A program made the translations under genes and the position numbers. The notes under the pieces were generated by a model. The model was not told the DNA's origin. It did no database searches and saw nothing but the letters and a program-made list of their open reading frames with translations. Below are positions 43,998 through 53,330 of a DNA stretch of 64,000 bases, one piece after another; position 1 is the first letter of the stretch, and each line of letters starts with the position of its first letter. The DNA comes from Alcanivoracaceae bacterium (GTDB lineage Bacteria; Pseudomonadota; Gammaproteobacteria; Xanthomonadales; Marinicellaceae), in the NCBI GenBank assembly GCA_016744455.1, contig JADGEI010000003.1:62001-126000 (forward strand), read 5' to 3'.

Positions 43998-44513
43998 CTA
44001 TTTCGACTCAAACTTATAAAAAGTATAAGAAAGAGTCATTAAATTTACTTCTTTTGCTAATTTTGAATCAATTATAAAAGACACTGGCATAATTACTTCC
44101 TCATGTGCTTTTAACGTTTGTTCTGTAAAACAAAAGCATTCTGTTTTATTAAAATACAACGATGCCTTTCTAGGAGTGACACTGTATGTAGCACGCCCTG
44201 TAATATCGTTGTCAGATAAGTTTTTAGCATAAAACTCCGTTTTATATAACTTACCTGGTACAACCTGCATTTCAAACTCAAGTGGTCTAAATTCCCAATT
44301 TAACTCAGAGTTAACACTTGCATCAAACTGCACAGTAACATTACGGTTTTCATCAACTACTTGGCTTGCCAAAACTTCCTTAGCAACTTGGCCACTAGTC
44401 TTCCCATTGAGGCCAGTAATCTCACAAAAGATGTTATAAAGTGGCACTAATGCAAAGGAAAACCCAAACATCAATACAGCTACCATAACGATCTTAACAA
44501 CCGTTTTATTCAT
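43998..44513 (-). CDS. ctaG: Cytochrome c oxidase assembly protein CtaG/Cox11
   Basis: A 171-residue copper chaperone that delivers copper to the CuB centre of subunit I. One N-terminal membrane anchor (IVMVAVLMFGFSFALVPLYNIFCEITG) carries the conserved LVPLY-x-x-FC, and the periplasmic beta domain has the copper-binding CFCF in FNKTECFCFTEQTL (near 126) and MPVSFIID. It is located between the small assembly protein and coxC, the standard place. Confidence 0.96.
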   Translation of the reverse strand: MNKTVVKIVMVAVLMFGFSFALVPLYNIFCEITGLNGKTSGQVAKEVLASQVVDENRNVTVQFDASVNSELNWEFRPLEFEMQVVPGKLYKTEFYAKNLSDNDITGRATYSVTPRKASLYFNKTECFCFTEQTLKAHEEVIMPVSFIIDSKLAKEVNLMTLSYTFYKFESK

Positions 44514-44529
44514 TTATCTACTAACCTAC

Positions 44530-44643
44530 CTACATAATATTTAGGACATAAAATAATCCAAACATACCTAGTGCAACGAACAGCAATATGACCGCTGTTC
44601 GCTTGGCTGCTTTTCTATTTTTTTCTAAATCATATTTTGACAT
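44530..44643 (-). CDS. Small single-helix protein of the cox operon
   Basis: A 37-residue protein from ATG 44643 to TAG 44530. A basic cytoplasmic start (MSKYDLEKNRKAAKRTA) is followed by one membrane helix (VILLFVALGMFGLFYVL). Proteins of this size and plan commonly sit between coxA and ctaG in proteobacteria and are named cytochrome oxidase small assembly proteins. The position and charge pattern support a real gene; function is inferred from place only. Confidence 0.8.
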   Translation of the reverse strand: MSKYDLEKNRKAAKRTAVILLFVALGMFGLFYVLNIM

Positions 44644-44655
44644 TAAACTGCCTAT

Positions 44656-46275
44656 TTAATGATTCGAAACATGAGCTAAGTGCTCATCTTTAACTGGCTC
44701 ACCATCTTGGAAAGTGTGGTGTGGCGCAGGAGATGGTATAAACCACTCTAAGCCTTTAGCACCTTCCCAAACTCTATCAGTTGCTTTAGTTGTACCTTTC
44801 CCTTTAATAGTCCTGTATACAATATAAATAAAGAACACTTGAGCTAGTCCAAAAGCAAAACCGCCTATACTTGACATCATATTAAATTCAGCAAACTGAG
44901 TAGAATAATCAGGAATACGTCTTGGCATACCTGCCAAGCCTAAGAAATGTTGAGGGAAAAATAAAACATTTACTGAAATAGCGGACCACCAAAAATGTAT
45001 CTTTCCAAGTCTTTCAGAATACATGTTTCCGGTCCATTTTGGAATCCAGTAATAAACACCAGCAATGATAGCAAAAACGGCACCAGTTACTAAAACATAA
45101 TGAAAATGTGCAACAATGAAATAGGTATCGTGGTATTGGAAATCAACTGGCGCTAAAGCCATCATCAACCCTGAAAAACCACCGATTGTGAATAAGATAA
45201 CAAAAGCAAGTGCCCAAAGCATTGGTGTTTCAAATGTCATCGCACCTTTCCACATGGTTGAAACCCAATTAAATACTTTTACACCCGTAGGAATAGATAT
45301 CAGCATGGTGGCATACATAAAGTACAACTCGCCTCCTAAAGGCATACCAACAGAAAACATATGATGCGCCCATACAATGAAGGACAAGAAAGCTATTGCA
45401 GCTGATGCATATACCATTGATACGTATCCAAATAATGGTTTACGTGCAAATGTTGGAATAATTTCTGAAATAATACCAAAAGAAGGCAGAATCATAATAT
45501 AGACTTCAGGATGACCAAAGAACCAAAAAACATGTTGGAATAAAACAGGATCTCCACCGCCAGCCGCATTAAAGAATGTTGTTCCGAAATAGGCATCTGT
45601 TAATAACATAGTTACCGCACCAGCAAAAACAGGCATTACCGCAATCAATAAAAATGCTGTAATTAACCACGTCCATACAAATAAAGGCATTTTCAAATAA
45701 CCCATATTTGGTGCTCTCATATTCATTATCGTAGCTATCACGTTGATAGCCCCCATGATAGAAGAAATCCCAAGCATATGAATCGCAAAGACTGCAAAGG
45801 CAATATTATCACCGCCCTGTAACACCAATGGTGGATATAAGGTCCATCCAGCGGCAGGTGCACCTGATTCCATAAAGAATGTTGATATAAGCATGGTAAA
45901 GGCAAATGGTAAAATCCAAAATGACCAATTGTTCATACGTGGCAACGCCATATCAGGTGCACCAATCATAATAGGTATCATCCAATTTGCAAAACCTACA
46001 AAAGCTGGCATGACGGCACCAAACACCATAATTAATGCATGCATTGTCGTTAATTGATTAAAAAAATCTGGATTTACAAATTGCAAACCAGGTTGAAATA
46101 ACTCTAAACGAATTATCATTGCTAAAGCCCCACCTAGGATAAACATAGCGAGGGCAAAGATTAAATATAAAGTACCTATGTCTTTGTGGTTGGTCGTCAT
46201 TAACCAACGCTTTACAAAGCCCTTTGGCTTATGATCGTGATCGTGTTCGTGATCCATTGTTGTTGCGTGACTCAT
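44656..46275 (-). CDS. coxA: Cytochrome c oxidase subunit I
   Basis: The 539-residue catalytic subunit reduces O2 at a haem a3-CuB centre and pumps protons. Twelve membrane segments are seen. Key motifs: TTMHALIMVFGAVMP (low-spin haem His region), FWFFGHPEVYIMILP with the CuB His and the cross-linked Tyr (near 236), HHMFSVGMP (CuB His pair, near 289), and HDTYFIVAHFHYVLVTGA (near 372) with the a3 and low-spin haem His residues. The E of GHPEVY marks an A1-type oxidase. It begins 14 bases after coxB. Confidence 0.98.
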   Translation of the reverse strand: MSHATTMDHEHDHDHKPKGFVKRWLMTTNHKDIGTLYLIFALAMFILGGALAMIIRLELFQPGLQFVNPDFFNQLTTMHALIMVFGAVMPAFVGFANWMIPIMIGAPDMALPRMNNWSFWILPFAFTMLISTFFMESGAPAAGWTLYPPLVLQGGDNIAFAVFAIHMLGISSIMGAINVIATIMNMRAPNMGYLKMPLFVWTWLITAFLLIAVMPVFAGAVTMLLTDAYFGTTFFNAAGGGDPVLFQHVFWFFGHPEVYIMILPSFGIISEIIPTFARKPLFGYVSMVYASAAIAFLSFIVWAHHMFSVGMPLGGELYFMYATMLISIPTGVKVFNWVSTMWKGAMTFETPMLWALAFVILFTIGGFSGLMMALAPVDFQYHDTYFIVAHFHYVLVTGAVFAIIAGVYYWIPKWTGNMYSERLGKIHFWWSAISVNVLFFPQHFLGLAGMPRRIPDYSTQFAEFNMMSSIGGFAFGLAQVFFIYIVYRTIKGKGTTKATDRVWEGAKGLEWFIPSPAPHHTFQDGEPVKDEHLAHVSNH

Positions 46276-46289
46276 TATCTAATCCTCAA

Positions 46290-47477
46290 TTATTCTTTTA
46301 CTTTTTTAATATCAGCAGGCTGAACTGTATCTTTTACAGTGTTTGACCAACTATTTCTTGTATAGGTTATTGCAGCAGCTATGTCGCTATCTGATAGCAT
46401 ACTACCAAATGCTGACATCGCTGTTCCTTCTCTACCAAATACAACAGTTTTAATTTGTTCTTCCATAGCTGCATTAACTAATTCATTGCCATCAAGAGCA
46501 GGGAAAGCTGGTGGCAAGCCCTTGCCTGATGCTTGATGACAAGTCGCACAACTGGAGTTGTAAACTTTTTTTCCTTGTGACATTAAATCTTCTTTAGTCC
46601 ACTCGATATTATCCTTATCTTTGGCTTTTGCAGCCAACTCTTTTTGCTCAGTTAACCAAATTGCATAATCAGCTTTTGATTTAACTTCTACAACAACTGG
46701 CATAAAACCATGGTCTTTTCCACAAAGTTCAGCACACTGCCCACGATAAATTCCAACTTCAGGCACATTAGTCCAAGCTTCATTAACATAGCCTGGTATA
46801 GCATCACGTTTCCAGCCAAATGATGGAACCCACCATGAATGAATAACATCATTAGAGGTTAGTAGAATTCGTATATTAGTATTAACTGGAATAACTAGAG
46901 GCTTGTCAACATCAAGTAAATAATTTTCAACACTTTCTGGGTCAATATTAGAGTTTAATTGGCGAGCTTCATTGCTTTTTTCACTTAGCGAACTCATGAA
47001 TGAAACATCTTCACCTAAATAGTCGTATTTCCATTTCCATTGATAGCCTGTTACTTTAACAGTCATTTCCATTTCAACTCTATTCCCATCAGCGTCACTT
47101 GGCGCTTCCATTTTAATCAAAGCTTCCGTAGCAGGAAAGGCGATAACAACCAGAATCAGAATAGGGATAACTGTCCATATAATTTCTGCTGTTGTACTGT
47201 GTGTAAATTGTGCAGCCTTTACACCTTTAGATTTTCTATGGGCAAATATCGAATAGAACATTGCACCAAAAACCAACACGCCTATGATAATGCATATCCA
47301 TAAAACAATCATATGTAAACCATACACAGTATTACTAAATTCTGTTACACCCTTTGGTAAATTCATTGCATATTTTTCGCCATTTATAGCAAAAACTGCA
47401 TTACTGAATACTGTAGCAAAAATTAAGAATAGAACATTCTTAAAACGGTTGCTAGAACCATTTGTTATTTTTTTCAT
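46290..47477 (-). CDS. coxB: Cytochrome c oxidase subunit II with cytochrome c domain
   Basis: A 395-residue subunit. A signal peptide precedes two membrane helices (about 50-75 and 98-118). The CuA cupredoxin domain has the aromatic W-rich strand TGYQWKWKYDY, the His at DVIHSWWVPSFG and the CuA loop CAELCGKDHGFM (near 247-258). The C-terminal extension is a class I cytochrome c with CATCHQASGKGLPPAFPAL (haem attachment near 312), making this a caa3-like enzyme that can accept electrons via its own haem c. It leads the cox operon and is divergent from putA. Confidence 0.97.
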   Translation of the reverse strand: MKKITNGSSNRFKNVLFLIFATVFSNAVFAINGEKYAMNLPKGVTEFSNTVYGLHMIVLWICIIIGVLVFGAMFYSIFAHRKSKGVKAAQFTHSTTAEIIWTVIPILILVVIAFPATEALIKMEAPSDADGNRVEMEMTVKVTGYQWKWKYDYLGEDVSFMSSLSEKSNEARQLNSNIDPESVENYLLDVDKPLVIPVNTNIRILLTSNDVIHSWWVPSFGWKRDAIPGYVNEAWTNVPEVGIYRGQCAELCGKDHGFMPVVVEVKSKADYAIWLTEQKELAAKAKDKDNIEWTKEDLMSQGKKVYNSSCATCHQASGKGLPPAFPALDGNELVNAAMEEQIKTVVFGREGTAMSAFGSMLSDSDIAAAITYTRNSWSNTVKDTVQPADIKKVKE

Positions 47478-47641
47478 TTATTTATTACCCTCAAAAATTT
47501 TAACCATAGCCCTAACATCAAAAGCTAATCCGGCACATATTATCACGATAGTTAAAAAAAAGTTAATGAGAATAGAAAAACTTTTAAAATTTATCCAATT
47601 AAAAAAGATTTCCTTTCCGCATAGAATAACTAAGCTTTATA

Positions 47642-47679
47642 ATTACCATACTTAGTCATAAAATACAGAGTATGGTAAT
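47642..47679 (+). promoter_or_regulatory. 11-bp hairpin covering the putA start codons
   Basis: ATTACCATACT (47642-47652) and AGTATGGTAAT (47669-47679) are perfectly complementary around a 16-base loop. The 3' arm includes both candidate ATGs of putA (47672 and 47678). In mRNA it would hide the start; as DNA it could be an operator. Confidence 0.65.
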
Positions 47680-50600
47680 GAACCTTTCAGATACAAATAT
47701 TATATCCCCATTAGAATTTTCTAAAGATTTTCTTGCCGATGAAGATGCATTGATAAATGATTTGTTAGAACAAGCCAACCCTGGCCATGAAAAACGCAAG
47801 GAAATCAAAAAACTAGCAACAAAATTGGTTGAAAACGTTCGCTCTCGAATAGATGAAATGGATGGTGTTGACGCATTTATGAAAGAGTACGACTTATCAT
47901 CAAAAGAAGGAATTGTTTTAATGTGCATGGCAGAAGCCTTATTACGCATTCCTGATAAACATACCGCGGAAAAACTCATTAAAGACAAGCTGCTGGATGC
48001 AGACTGGAAGTCACACATGGGTAAAAGTGACTCTATGTTTGTTAATGCTTCAACCTGGGGTTTAATGTTGACTGGCAAAATTATTGATGTTGACCTAAAT
48101 AAAAAAGGCTTTGCAAAAGTGTTTGATAAAATTGTCAACAAAACGGGTGAGCCTGCCGTTCGTCATGGCGTCTATCAAGCCATGAAAGTCATGGGAAAAC
48201 AATTTGTTATGGGCCGGACAATAAAAGAAGCACTAAAGCGTGCCCAAGGTAAAAAACACTGCGATTATCGTTTTTCATTTGACATGTTAGGAGAAGCAGC
48301 ATTAACTCAGGCTGACGCTGATAGGTATTTATCTTCTTATCTGAATGCGATAAAAACCATTGCCAAATCAAATACCAAAAATAGCATTGAAGATGCTGCT
48401 AGTATTTCTATCAAGTTATCTGCCCTACATCCACGATATGAAATTGCGAATGTTGAACGTGTTTTAAGTGAGCTTATTCCCAATGTTAAAAAAATCGTTA
48501 ACCTTGCCACATCCCTAAATGTTGCTGTTACCATTGACGCTGAAGAAGCTGATAGATTGGAATTATCTATCATGATTTTTGAACGAGTCTATGCTCAATG
48601 CGAGCCAAGTTACGAAGGTTTAGGTTTAGTCGTTCAAGCATTTTCTAAACGAGCCAGTGCTTTAATTGATTATTTGATTAAACTTCACCAAAAACATAAC
48701 CGAAAAATCCCTCTTCGATTAGTGAAAGGTGCTTATTGGGATACAGAAATCAAACGCTCTCAAGAACAAGGTCTGTGTGATTACCCAGTATTTACTCGCA
48801 AGGTCAATACCGACATTTCTTATCTTGCTTGTGCTGATAAGTTATTGACCAACCGTGATAAATTTTACCCGCAATTTGCCACTCATAACGCCAATACTGT
48901 TGCAGCTATTCGTGTGATGGCAGTTAATAATTTAGGCTATGAGTTCCAAAGGTTGCATGGCATGGGCCAAGCATTGCACCAACAATCTATTGCGCCTAAT
49001 GGGTTAAATGTCCCTTGCCGTGTTTATGCACCTGTTGGTAGTCACGAAGATTTACTGCCATATTTGGTGCGCCGATTATTAGAAAATGGAGCAAATACAT
49101 CTTTTGTTAACCGATTGGTTGATTTAGATTTAGACATCAATGATATTACCCGTGACCCAATATTAATGGTACGCAAACAAGATAGTCACCGGCATTCACA
49201 AATCTCTCTACCTAAAGATATTTTTCAACCCGAGAGAGGAAACTCTGCCGGAATAAATTTAGCTGATGTAGCAACACTACATAAATTAGAACGACAACTG
49301 CTCAAGATATCAGATCAAAATTTTGCTGCAAAACCGCTTATAGCCAACTACCAAGATAAAACAACAGCTAAAGACATCTATTCACCGGCCAATTTAAAAT
49401 TCAAGGTTGGCACTTGTGTTGATGCCAATGCAGATGATGTCGAACTAGCGCTAAATAATGCACAATCTGCCTTCTCCCATTGGAATGAAACAGCTGTCAT
49501 TAAACGTGCAGAAATAATCAATAAAGTCGCTGACTTAGTGCAACAACACCAAAATGAGTTAATCTACTTACTAAGACACGAAGCAGGAAAGTCATTAGCT
49601 GATAGTATTTCTGAAATCAAAGAAGCTATCGATTTTTGTAGGTATTATGCCTATCAAGCACAGACTAAGATGCGAGAAGGATTACAATTGACAGGACCAA
49701 CTGGTGAAAGTAATCTCTTACACCTACAAGGCAAAGGTGTATTCGTTTGTATTAGCCCATGGAATTTTCCACTGGCTATTTATACTGGACAAATAGTAGC
49801 TGCTTTGGTCACAGGAAATTGTGTCTTAGCTAAACCTGCCGAACAAACCTCTTTAATTGGCCATTTTACTGCCAATCTCATTCATAAAGCTGGTACACCA
49901 AAAGATGTCTTTCAATTTATTCCAGGTCTTGGGCGAGAAATTGGTAACACGTTGTGCCAATCTCCACTAACAACTGGAGTAGTTTTTACAGGCTCAACTC
50001 AAACAGCACAAATCATCAACAGAAACCTTGCCACTCGTGAAAACTGCTCTATTGCCACCTTAGTTGCAGAAACAGGTGGGCAAAACAGCATGATTGCTGA
50101 TTCATCAACATTACCCGAACAATTGGTCAAGGATGTTATCGACTCGGCATTTGTTAGTGCAGGGCAAAGGTGTTCAGCCCTACGTGTTTTATACATTCAA
50201 GAGGATATTGCTGACAAAACCTTAGAAATGTTAGCCGGGGCAATGGATCAAATGACCATATGCCATCCTCAGAACTACGCATCAGATGTAGGCCCTTTGA
50301 TTGATCGCACTTCATTAAATAAACTTAAAAATCATGTTAAATTCATGCAGCAACATGGCAGGTTAATTAAAGCCCTAGAAGTTTCAGGTGAGCTAGATGG
50401 GTATTATTTTGCTCCACATGCTTTTGAAATAGAATCCATCACATTACTCAAGCAAGAAGTCTTCGGACCATTTTTGCATGTCATTAGGTATAAAGCTAAA
50501 GAGTTAGACAAAGTCATTAATGACATAAATAACACAGGTTACGGTCTAACATTTGGCATCCACTCACGTATAAACAATACAATTGAATATGTTGCGTCCA

Positions 50601-50809
50601 AAATTCGTGTTGGTAATTGTTACATTAACCGCACAACTATCGGTGCTGTCGTTGGAGTACATCCATTTGGAGGCATGGGGTTGTCAGGTACTGGCCCCAA
50701 AGCAGGTGGACCAAATTATTTAGAAAGCTTCATCACAGAAAAAACAATCACCAACAATATCGCCGCTGTAGGTGGTAATGCTGACTTGTTAGAGATAGGT
50801 GAAGAATAA
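47672..50809 (+). CDS. putA: Bifunctional proline dehydrogenase / P5C dehydrogenase
   Basis: A 1045-residue enzyme that oxidises proline to glutamate. The PRODH barrel (about 150-460) has the FAD/proline motif LRLVKGAYWDTEIKRSQ (near 350) and the Arg pair in YEFQRLHGMG. The P5CDH half (about 545-1030) holds the ISPWNFPLAIYTGQ nucleotide site (near 692), the general base region AETGGQN (near 800) and the catalytic Cys in AGQRCSALRV (near 833). It lacks the N-terminal ribbon-helix-helix of E. coli PutA (about 1320 residues) and so should not autoregulate. The start is either ATG 47672 or 47678; both lie in the hairpin arm. Confidence 0.97.
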   Translation: MVMNLSDTNIISPLEFSKDFLADEDALINDLLEQANPGHEKRKEIKKLATKLVENVRSRIDEMDGVDAFMKEYDLSSKEGIVLMCMAEALLRIPDKHTAEKLIKDKLLDADWKSHMGKSDSMFVNASTWGLMLTGKIIDVDLNKKGFAKVFDKIVNKTGEPAVRHGVYQAMKVMGKQFVMGRTIKEALKRAQGKKHCDYRFSFDMLGEAALTQADADRYLSSYLNAIKTIAKSNTKNSIEDAASISIKLSALHPRYEIANVERVLSELIPNVKKIVNLATSLNVAVTIDAEEADRLELSIMIFERVYAQCEPSYEGLGLVVQAFSKRASALIDYLIKLHQKHNRKIPLRLVKGAYWDTEIKRSQEQGLCDYPVFTRKVNTDISYLACADKLLTNRDKFYPQFATHNANTVAAIRVMAVNNLGYEFQRLHGMGQALHQQSIAPNGLNVPCRVYAPVGSHEDLLPYLVRRLLENGANTSFVNRLVDLDLDINDITRDPILMVRKQDSHRHSQISLPKDIFQPERGNSAGINLADVATLHKLERQLLKISDQNFAAKPLIANYQDKTTAKDIYSPANLKFKVGTCVDANADDVELALNNAQSAFSHWNETAVIKRAEIINKVADLVQQHQNELIYLLRHEAGKSLADSISEIKEAIDFCRYYAYQAQTKMREGLQLTGPTGESNLLHLQGKGVFVCISPWNFPLAIYTGQIVAALVTGNCVLAKPAEQTSLIGHFTANLIHKAGTPKDVFQFIPGLGREIGNTLCQSPLTTGVVFTGSTQTAQIINRNLATRENCSIATLVAETGGQNSMIADSSTLPEQLVKDVIDSAFVSAGQRCSALRVLYIQEDIADKTLEMLAGAMDQMTICHPQNYASDVGPLIDRTSLNKLKNHVKFMQQHGRLIKALEVSGELDGYYFAPHAFEIESITLLKQEVFGPFLHVIRYKAKELDKVINDINNTGYGLTFGIHSRINNTIEYVASKIRVGNCYINRTTIGAVVGVHPFGGMGLSGTGPKAGGPNYLESFITEKTITNNIAAVGGNADLLEIGEE

Positions 50810-50877
50810 TACTCACCTATCAATTGATATGACTCAATTAAAAATAATTGGCGCAAAAAATTATCTATGAATAGAAA

Positions 50878-50920
50878 GTACTAAATTTAAAAAGGATAGT
50901 TAATTACCTAAATTTAGCAC
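50878..50920. repeat. 12-bp inverted repeat between putA and pyk
   Basis: gtactaaattta (50878-50889) pairs with taaatttagcac (50909-50920) with one mismatch around a 19-base loop. It lacks a T-run. It may be a weak terminator for putA or an operator upstream of pyk. Confidence 0.5.
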
Positions 50921-51013
50921 GATCGAAGCTATTCAATTGTTTTTCATATTAACTTAACATTAATTTATTAAAATTGGTAAACTACCACGAACATAAAAAA
51001 GACAATAAAAAAG

Positions 51014-52438
51014 ATGAAAGACAACAAAACCAAAATAGTAGCGACATTGGGTCCTGCTAGCAACTCACCTAAACGGATAAAACAATTAATTAAGGCAGGA
51101 GTCAATGTATTTAGATTAAACTTTTCACATGGCAGTCATGATGGACATAAAGAAAATTACGACACCATTCGTGAGGTAGCAGATGAACTAGGTCGAGTCG
51201 TTGGAATATTGTTAGATTTACAAGGACCTAAAATTAGAGTAGGTAAATTCACCGATGGAAAAGTTGAACTTGCTGAAGATCAACAGTTCACTCTTTCTTG
51301 TGATGATGACTTTGCTGGCGATGCAGACAAAGTCTCAATTAGTTACAAAGACCTATACAAAGATGTTCAAACTGGTGATGAGTTATTATTTGACGATGGT
51401 AAATTAAAAGTCGTTGTTGAATCTGTTAATCATAAAGAAATCCAAACCAAGGTAATTGTTGGCGGTGTCTTGAGTGATAATAAGGGCATCAATATACCGA
51501 CAGCCGATTTATCCTTGGCTGCAATGACCAAAAAGGATATAGAAGATTTGGAGTTTGGCGCTTCTCTTGGTGTCGATTGGGTAGCTTTGAGTTTTGTCAG
51601 AAAGCCCGAAGATTTATTGTTAGCACAACACTATCTTTCTTTACATAACTCTGATGCTAAACTAATGGCAAAGATAGAAAAACCCCAAGCCATTAGTAAT
51701 TTTGATGCCATTCTAAAAATAGCAGATGGCATTATGGTCGCTCGTGGTGATTTGGGCGTAGAATTATCACCGCAAGAAGTCCCTATGTTACAAAAAAAAC
51801 TAATCAGAATGTCTCGCTCAGCTGGAAAACCTGTGGTTACTGCAACTCAAATGTTAGAAACCATGATTGACTCACCTGTACCAACACGGGCAGAAGCCAG
51901 TGATGTGGCCAATGCTGTTTTTGATGGTACAGATGCTATTATGTTATCTGCTGAAACTGCCGTTGGAAAATATCCAGCTAAAGCCGTAAAAACTATGCGA
52001 ACCATCGCAAATACGGTAGAAAAAGACCCTGAATACATTGCCAGAATGATTGAAAGAACAGTCCACACTGAAGAAAATACTCCCGATGCTGTTTCGCATG
52101 CAGCTTGTCAAATCGCTTCAAATATCAAAGCCAAGGTGATGGTTTGTTTTAGTAGTTCTGGAGCTACAGCATTGCGAATTGCTCGCAACCGAATACAAAC
52201 AAATGTTATTGCCATTTCACCAAAGATTAAATCATGTCAACAGCTTACTATGAGCTGGGGAATTCATCCCGCACTTTCTCCTGATGCCAACAATACCAGT
52301 GACATGGTGAGTATTTCTGAAAAAATTATCCACAAATGCAGGGCTGCAGAAATCAAAGATCGTTATGTAATCACTGCAGGCGTTCCTTTTGGTTTTTCAG
52401 GAACAACCAATTTAATCAGAGTAGAAAAATTGAAATAA
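51014..52438 (+). CDS. pyk: Pyruvate kinase
   Basis: A 474-residue glycolytic enzyme that makes ATP and pyruvate from PEP. The opening KTKIVATLGPASNSPKRIKQL is classic. The catalytic MAKIEKPQAISNFDAIL (Lys near 221) and GIMVARGDLGVELSPQEVP (near 243) follow, and the C-terminal allosteric domain (AACQIASNIKAKVMV onward) is full length, though its effector cannot be read here. It is a single-gene unit, convergent with rsmA. Confidence 0.97.
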   Translation: MKDNKTKIVATLGPASNSPKRIKQLIKAGVNVFRLNFSHGSHDGHKENYDTIREVADELGRVVGILLDLQGPKIRVGKFTDGKVELAEDQQFTLSCDDDFAGDADKVSISYKDLYKDVQTGDELLFDDGKLKVVVESVNHKEIQTKVIVGGVLSDNKGINIPTADLSLAAMTKKDIEDLEFGASLGVDWVALSFVRKPEDLLLAQHYLSLHNSDAKLMAKIEKPQAISNFDAILKIADGIMVARGDLGVELSPQEVPMLQKKLIRMSRSAGKPVVTATQMLETMIDSPVPTRAEASDVANAVFDGTDAIMLSAETAVGKYPAKAVKTMRTIANTVEKDPEYIARMIERTVHTEENTPDAVSHAACQIASNIKAKVMVCFSSSGATALRIARNRIQTNVIAISPKIKSCQQLTMSWGIHPALSPDANNTSDMVSISEKIIHKCRAAEIKDRYVITAGVPFGFSGTTNLIRVEKLK

Positions 52439-52512
52439 ACAGGATAAATATTAGTTTCCATCACTTTATAGGTAATACTATTCAATAGCTCGAGTTAATA
52501 AACGGATATACA

Positions 52513-52548
52513 CTATTAATCCTGCGGATAGTACCGCAGGGTGAATAG
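52513..52548. terminator. Hairpin between convergent pyk and rsmA
   Basis: cctgcgg (52521-52527) pairs with ccgcagg (52534-52540), and after a three-base bulge on each side ctatt (52513) pairs with aatag (52544). There is no T-run on either side, so termination is likely but less certain. Confidence 0.55.
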
Positions 52549-52566
52549 CTATATACAAGCCTGTAT

Positions 52567-53328
52567 TTAATCAATTAAATTTGTTATGGCTACATAGTGA
52601 TCAACACTTAACGTTTCTGGCCGCGCTTGAGGATCGATATTCAAATCGCGCATCTGTTGCTCAGTAATGATTTTCTTTAAGTTGTTTTTTATGGTTTTAC
52701 GTCTTTGTGCAAAAGCTTGCTTAACAAGAGCTTCCAATCTGGACAAATCAACTTTTGCAGGGTTTTTCTTTGTGGTCAGGCGGATAATTTGCGAATCTAT
52801 TTTAGGGCGAGGGTCAAAAGCTTCTGGCGGCACTACAAAAAGTTCTTCACACTCAAATGCATATTGTAACATAACACTTAATCGTCCATAGGCTTTGATT
52901 CCTACAGGTGCACAAATACGTTTTACGACTTCTTTTTGTAGCATAAACACCATGTCTTTTATTTTATCTGCTTGGTAAAGAAAGCGAATCAATAATGGTG
53001 TAGAGATGTTATAAGGTAAATTGCCAATAATTCGCGTATTTATTGAGGGCAACACTAATTCCAAAGCATCTTGATGATGAATTGTAACAGTATCTTTGGC
53101 TGCAAATTTTTGTTGCAACACAGGCACTAAATCATTATCGATTTCTACCAAATTTAAGTCGTCTGTATATAATGACAAATGATCAGTTAAAGCCGCTTGT
53201 CCTGGGCCAATTTCATACACTACATCATTTTTTTGTGGATTGAAGGCATTAATAATTCTCTCAATTACCGCTTGATCTTGAAGAAAATTTTGTCCGAATT
53301 TTTTCTTGGCCCGGTGTTTAATATTCAT
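52567..53328 (-). CDS. rsmA: 16S rRNA dimethyladenosine transferase
   Basis: A 253-residue methyltransferase (KsgA) that dimethylates two adjacent adenosines near the 3' end of 16S rRNA during 30S assembly. It has KKFGQNFLQDQAVIERI at the start, SAM motif YEIGPGQAALTDHL (near 38) and the catalytic NLPYNISTPLLIRF (near 107). Last gene of lptD-surA-pdxA-rsmA, two bases after pdxA. In many gammaproteobacteria apaG and apaH follow; here the operon ends, next to pyk. Confidence 0.98.
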   Translation of the reverse strand: MNIKHRAKKKFGQNFLQDQAVIERIINAFNPQKNDVVYEIGPGQAALTDHLSLYTDDLNLVEIDNDLVPVLQQKFAAKDTVTIHHQDALELVLPSINTRIIGNLPYNISTPLLIRFLYQADKIKDMVFMLQKEVVKRICAPVGIKAYGRLSVMLQYAFECEELFVVPPEAFDPRPKIDSQIIRLTTKKNPAKVDLSRLEALVKQAFAQRRKTIKNNLKKIITEQQMRDLNIDPQARPETLSVDHYVAITNLID

Positions 53329-53330
53329 AG

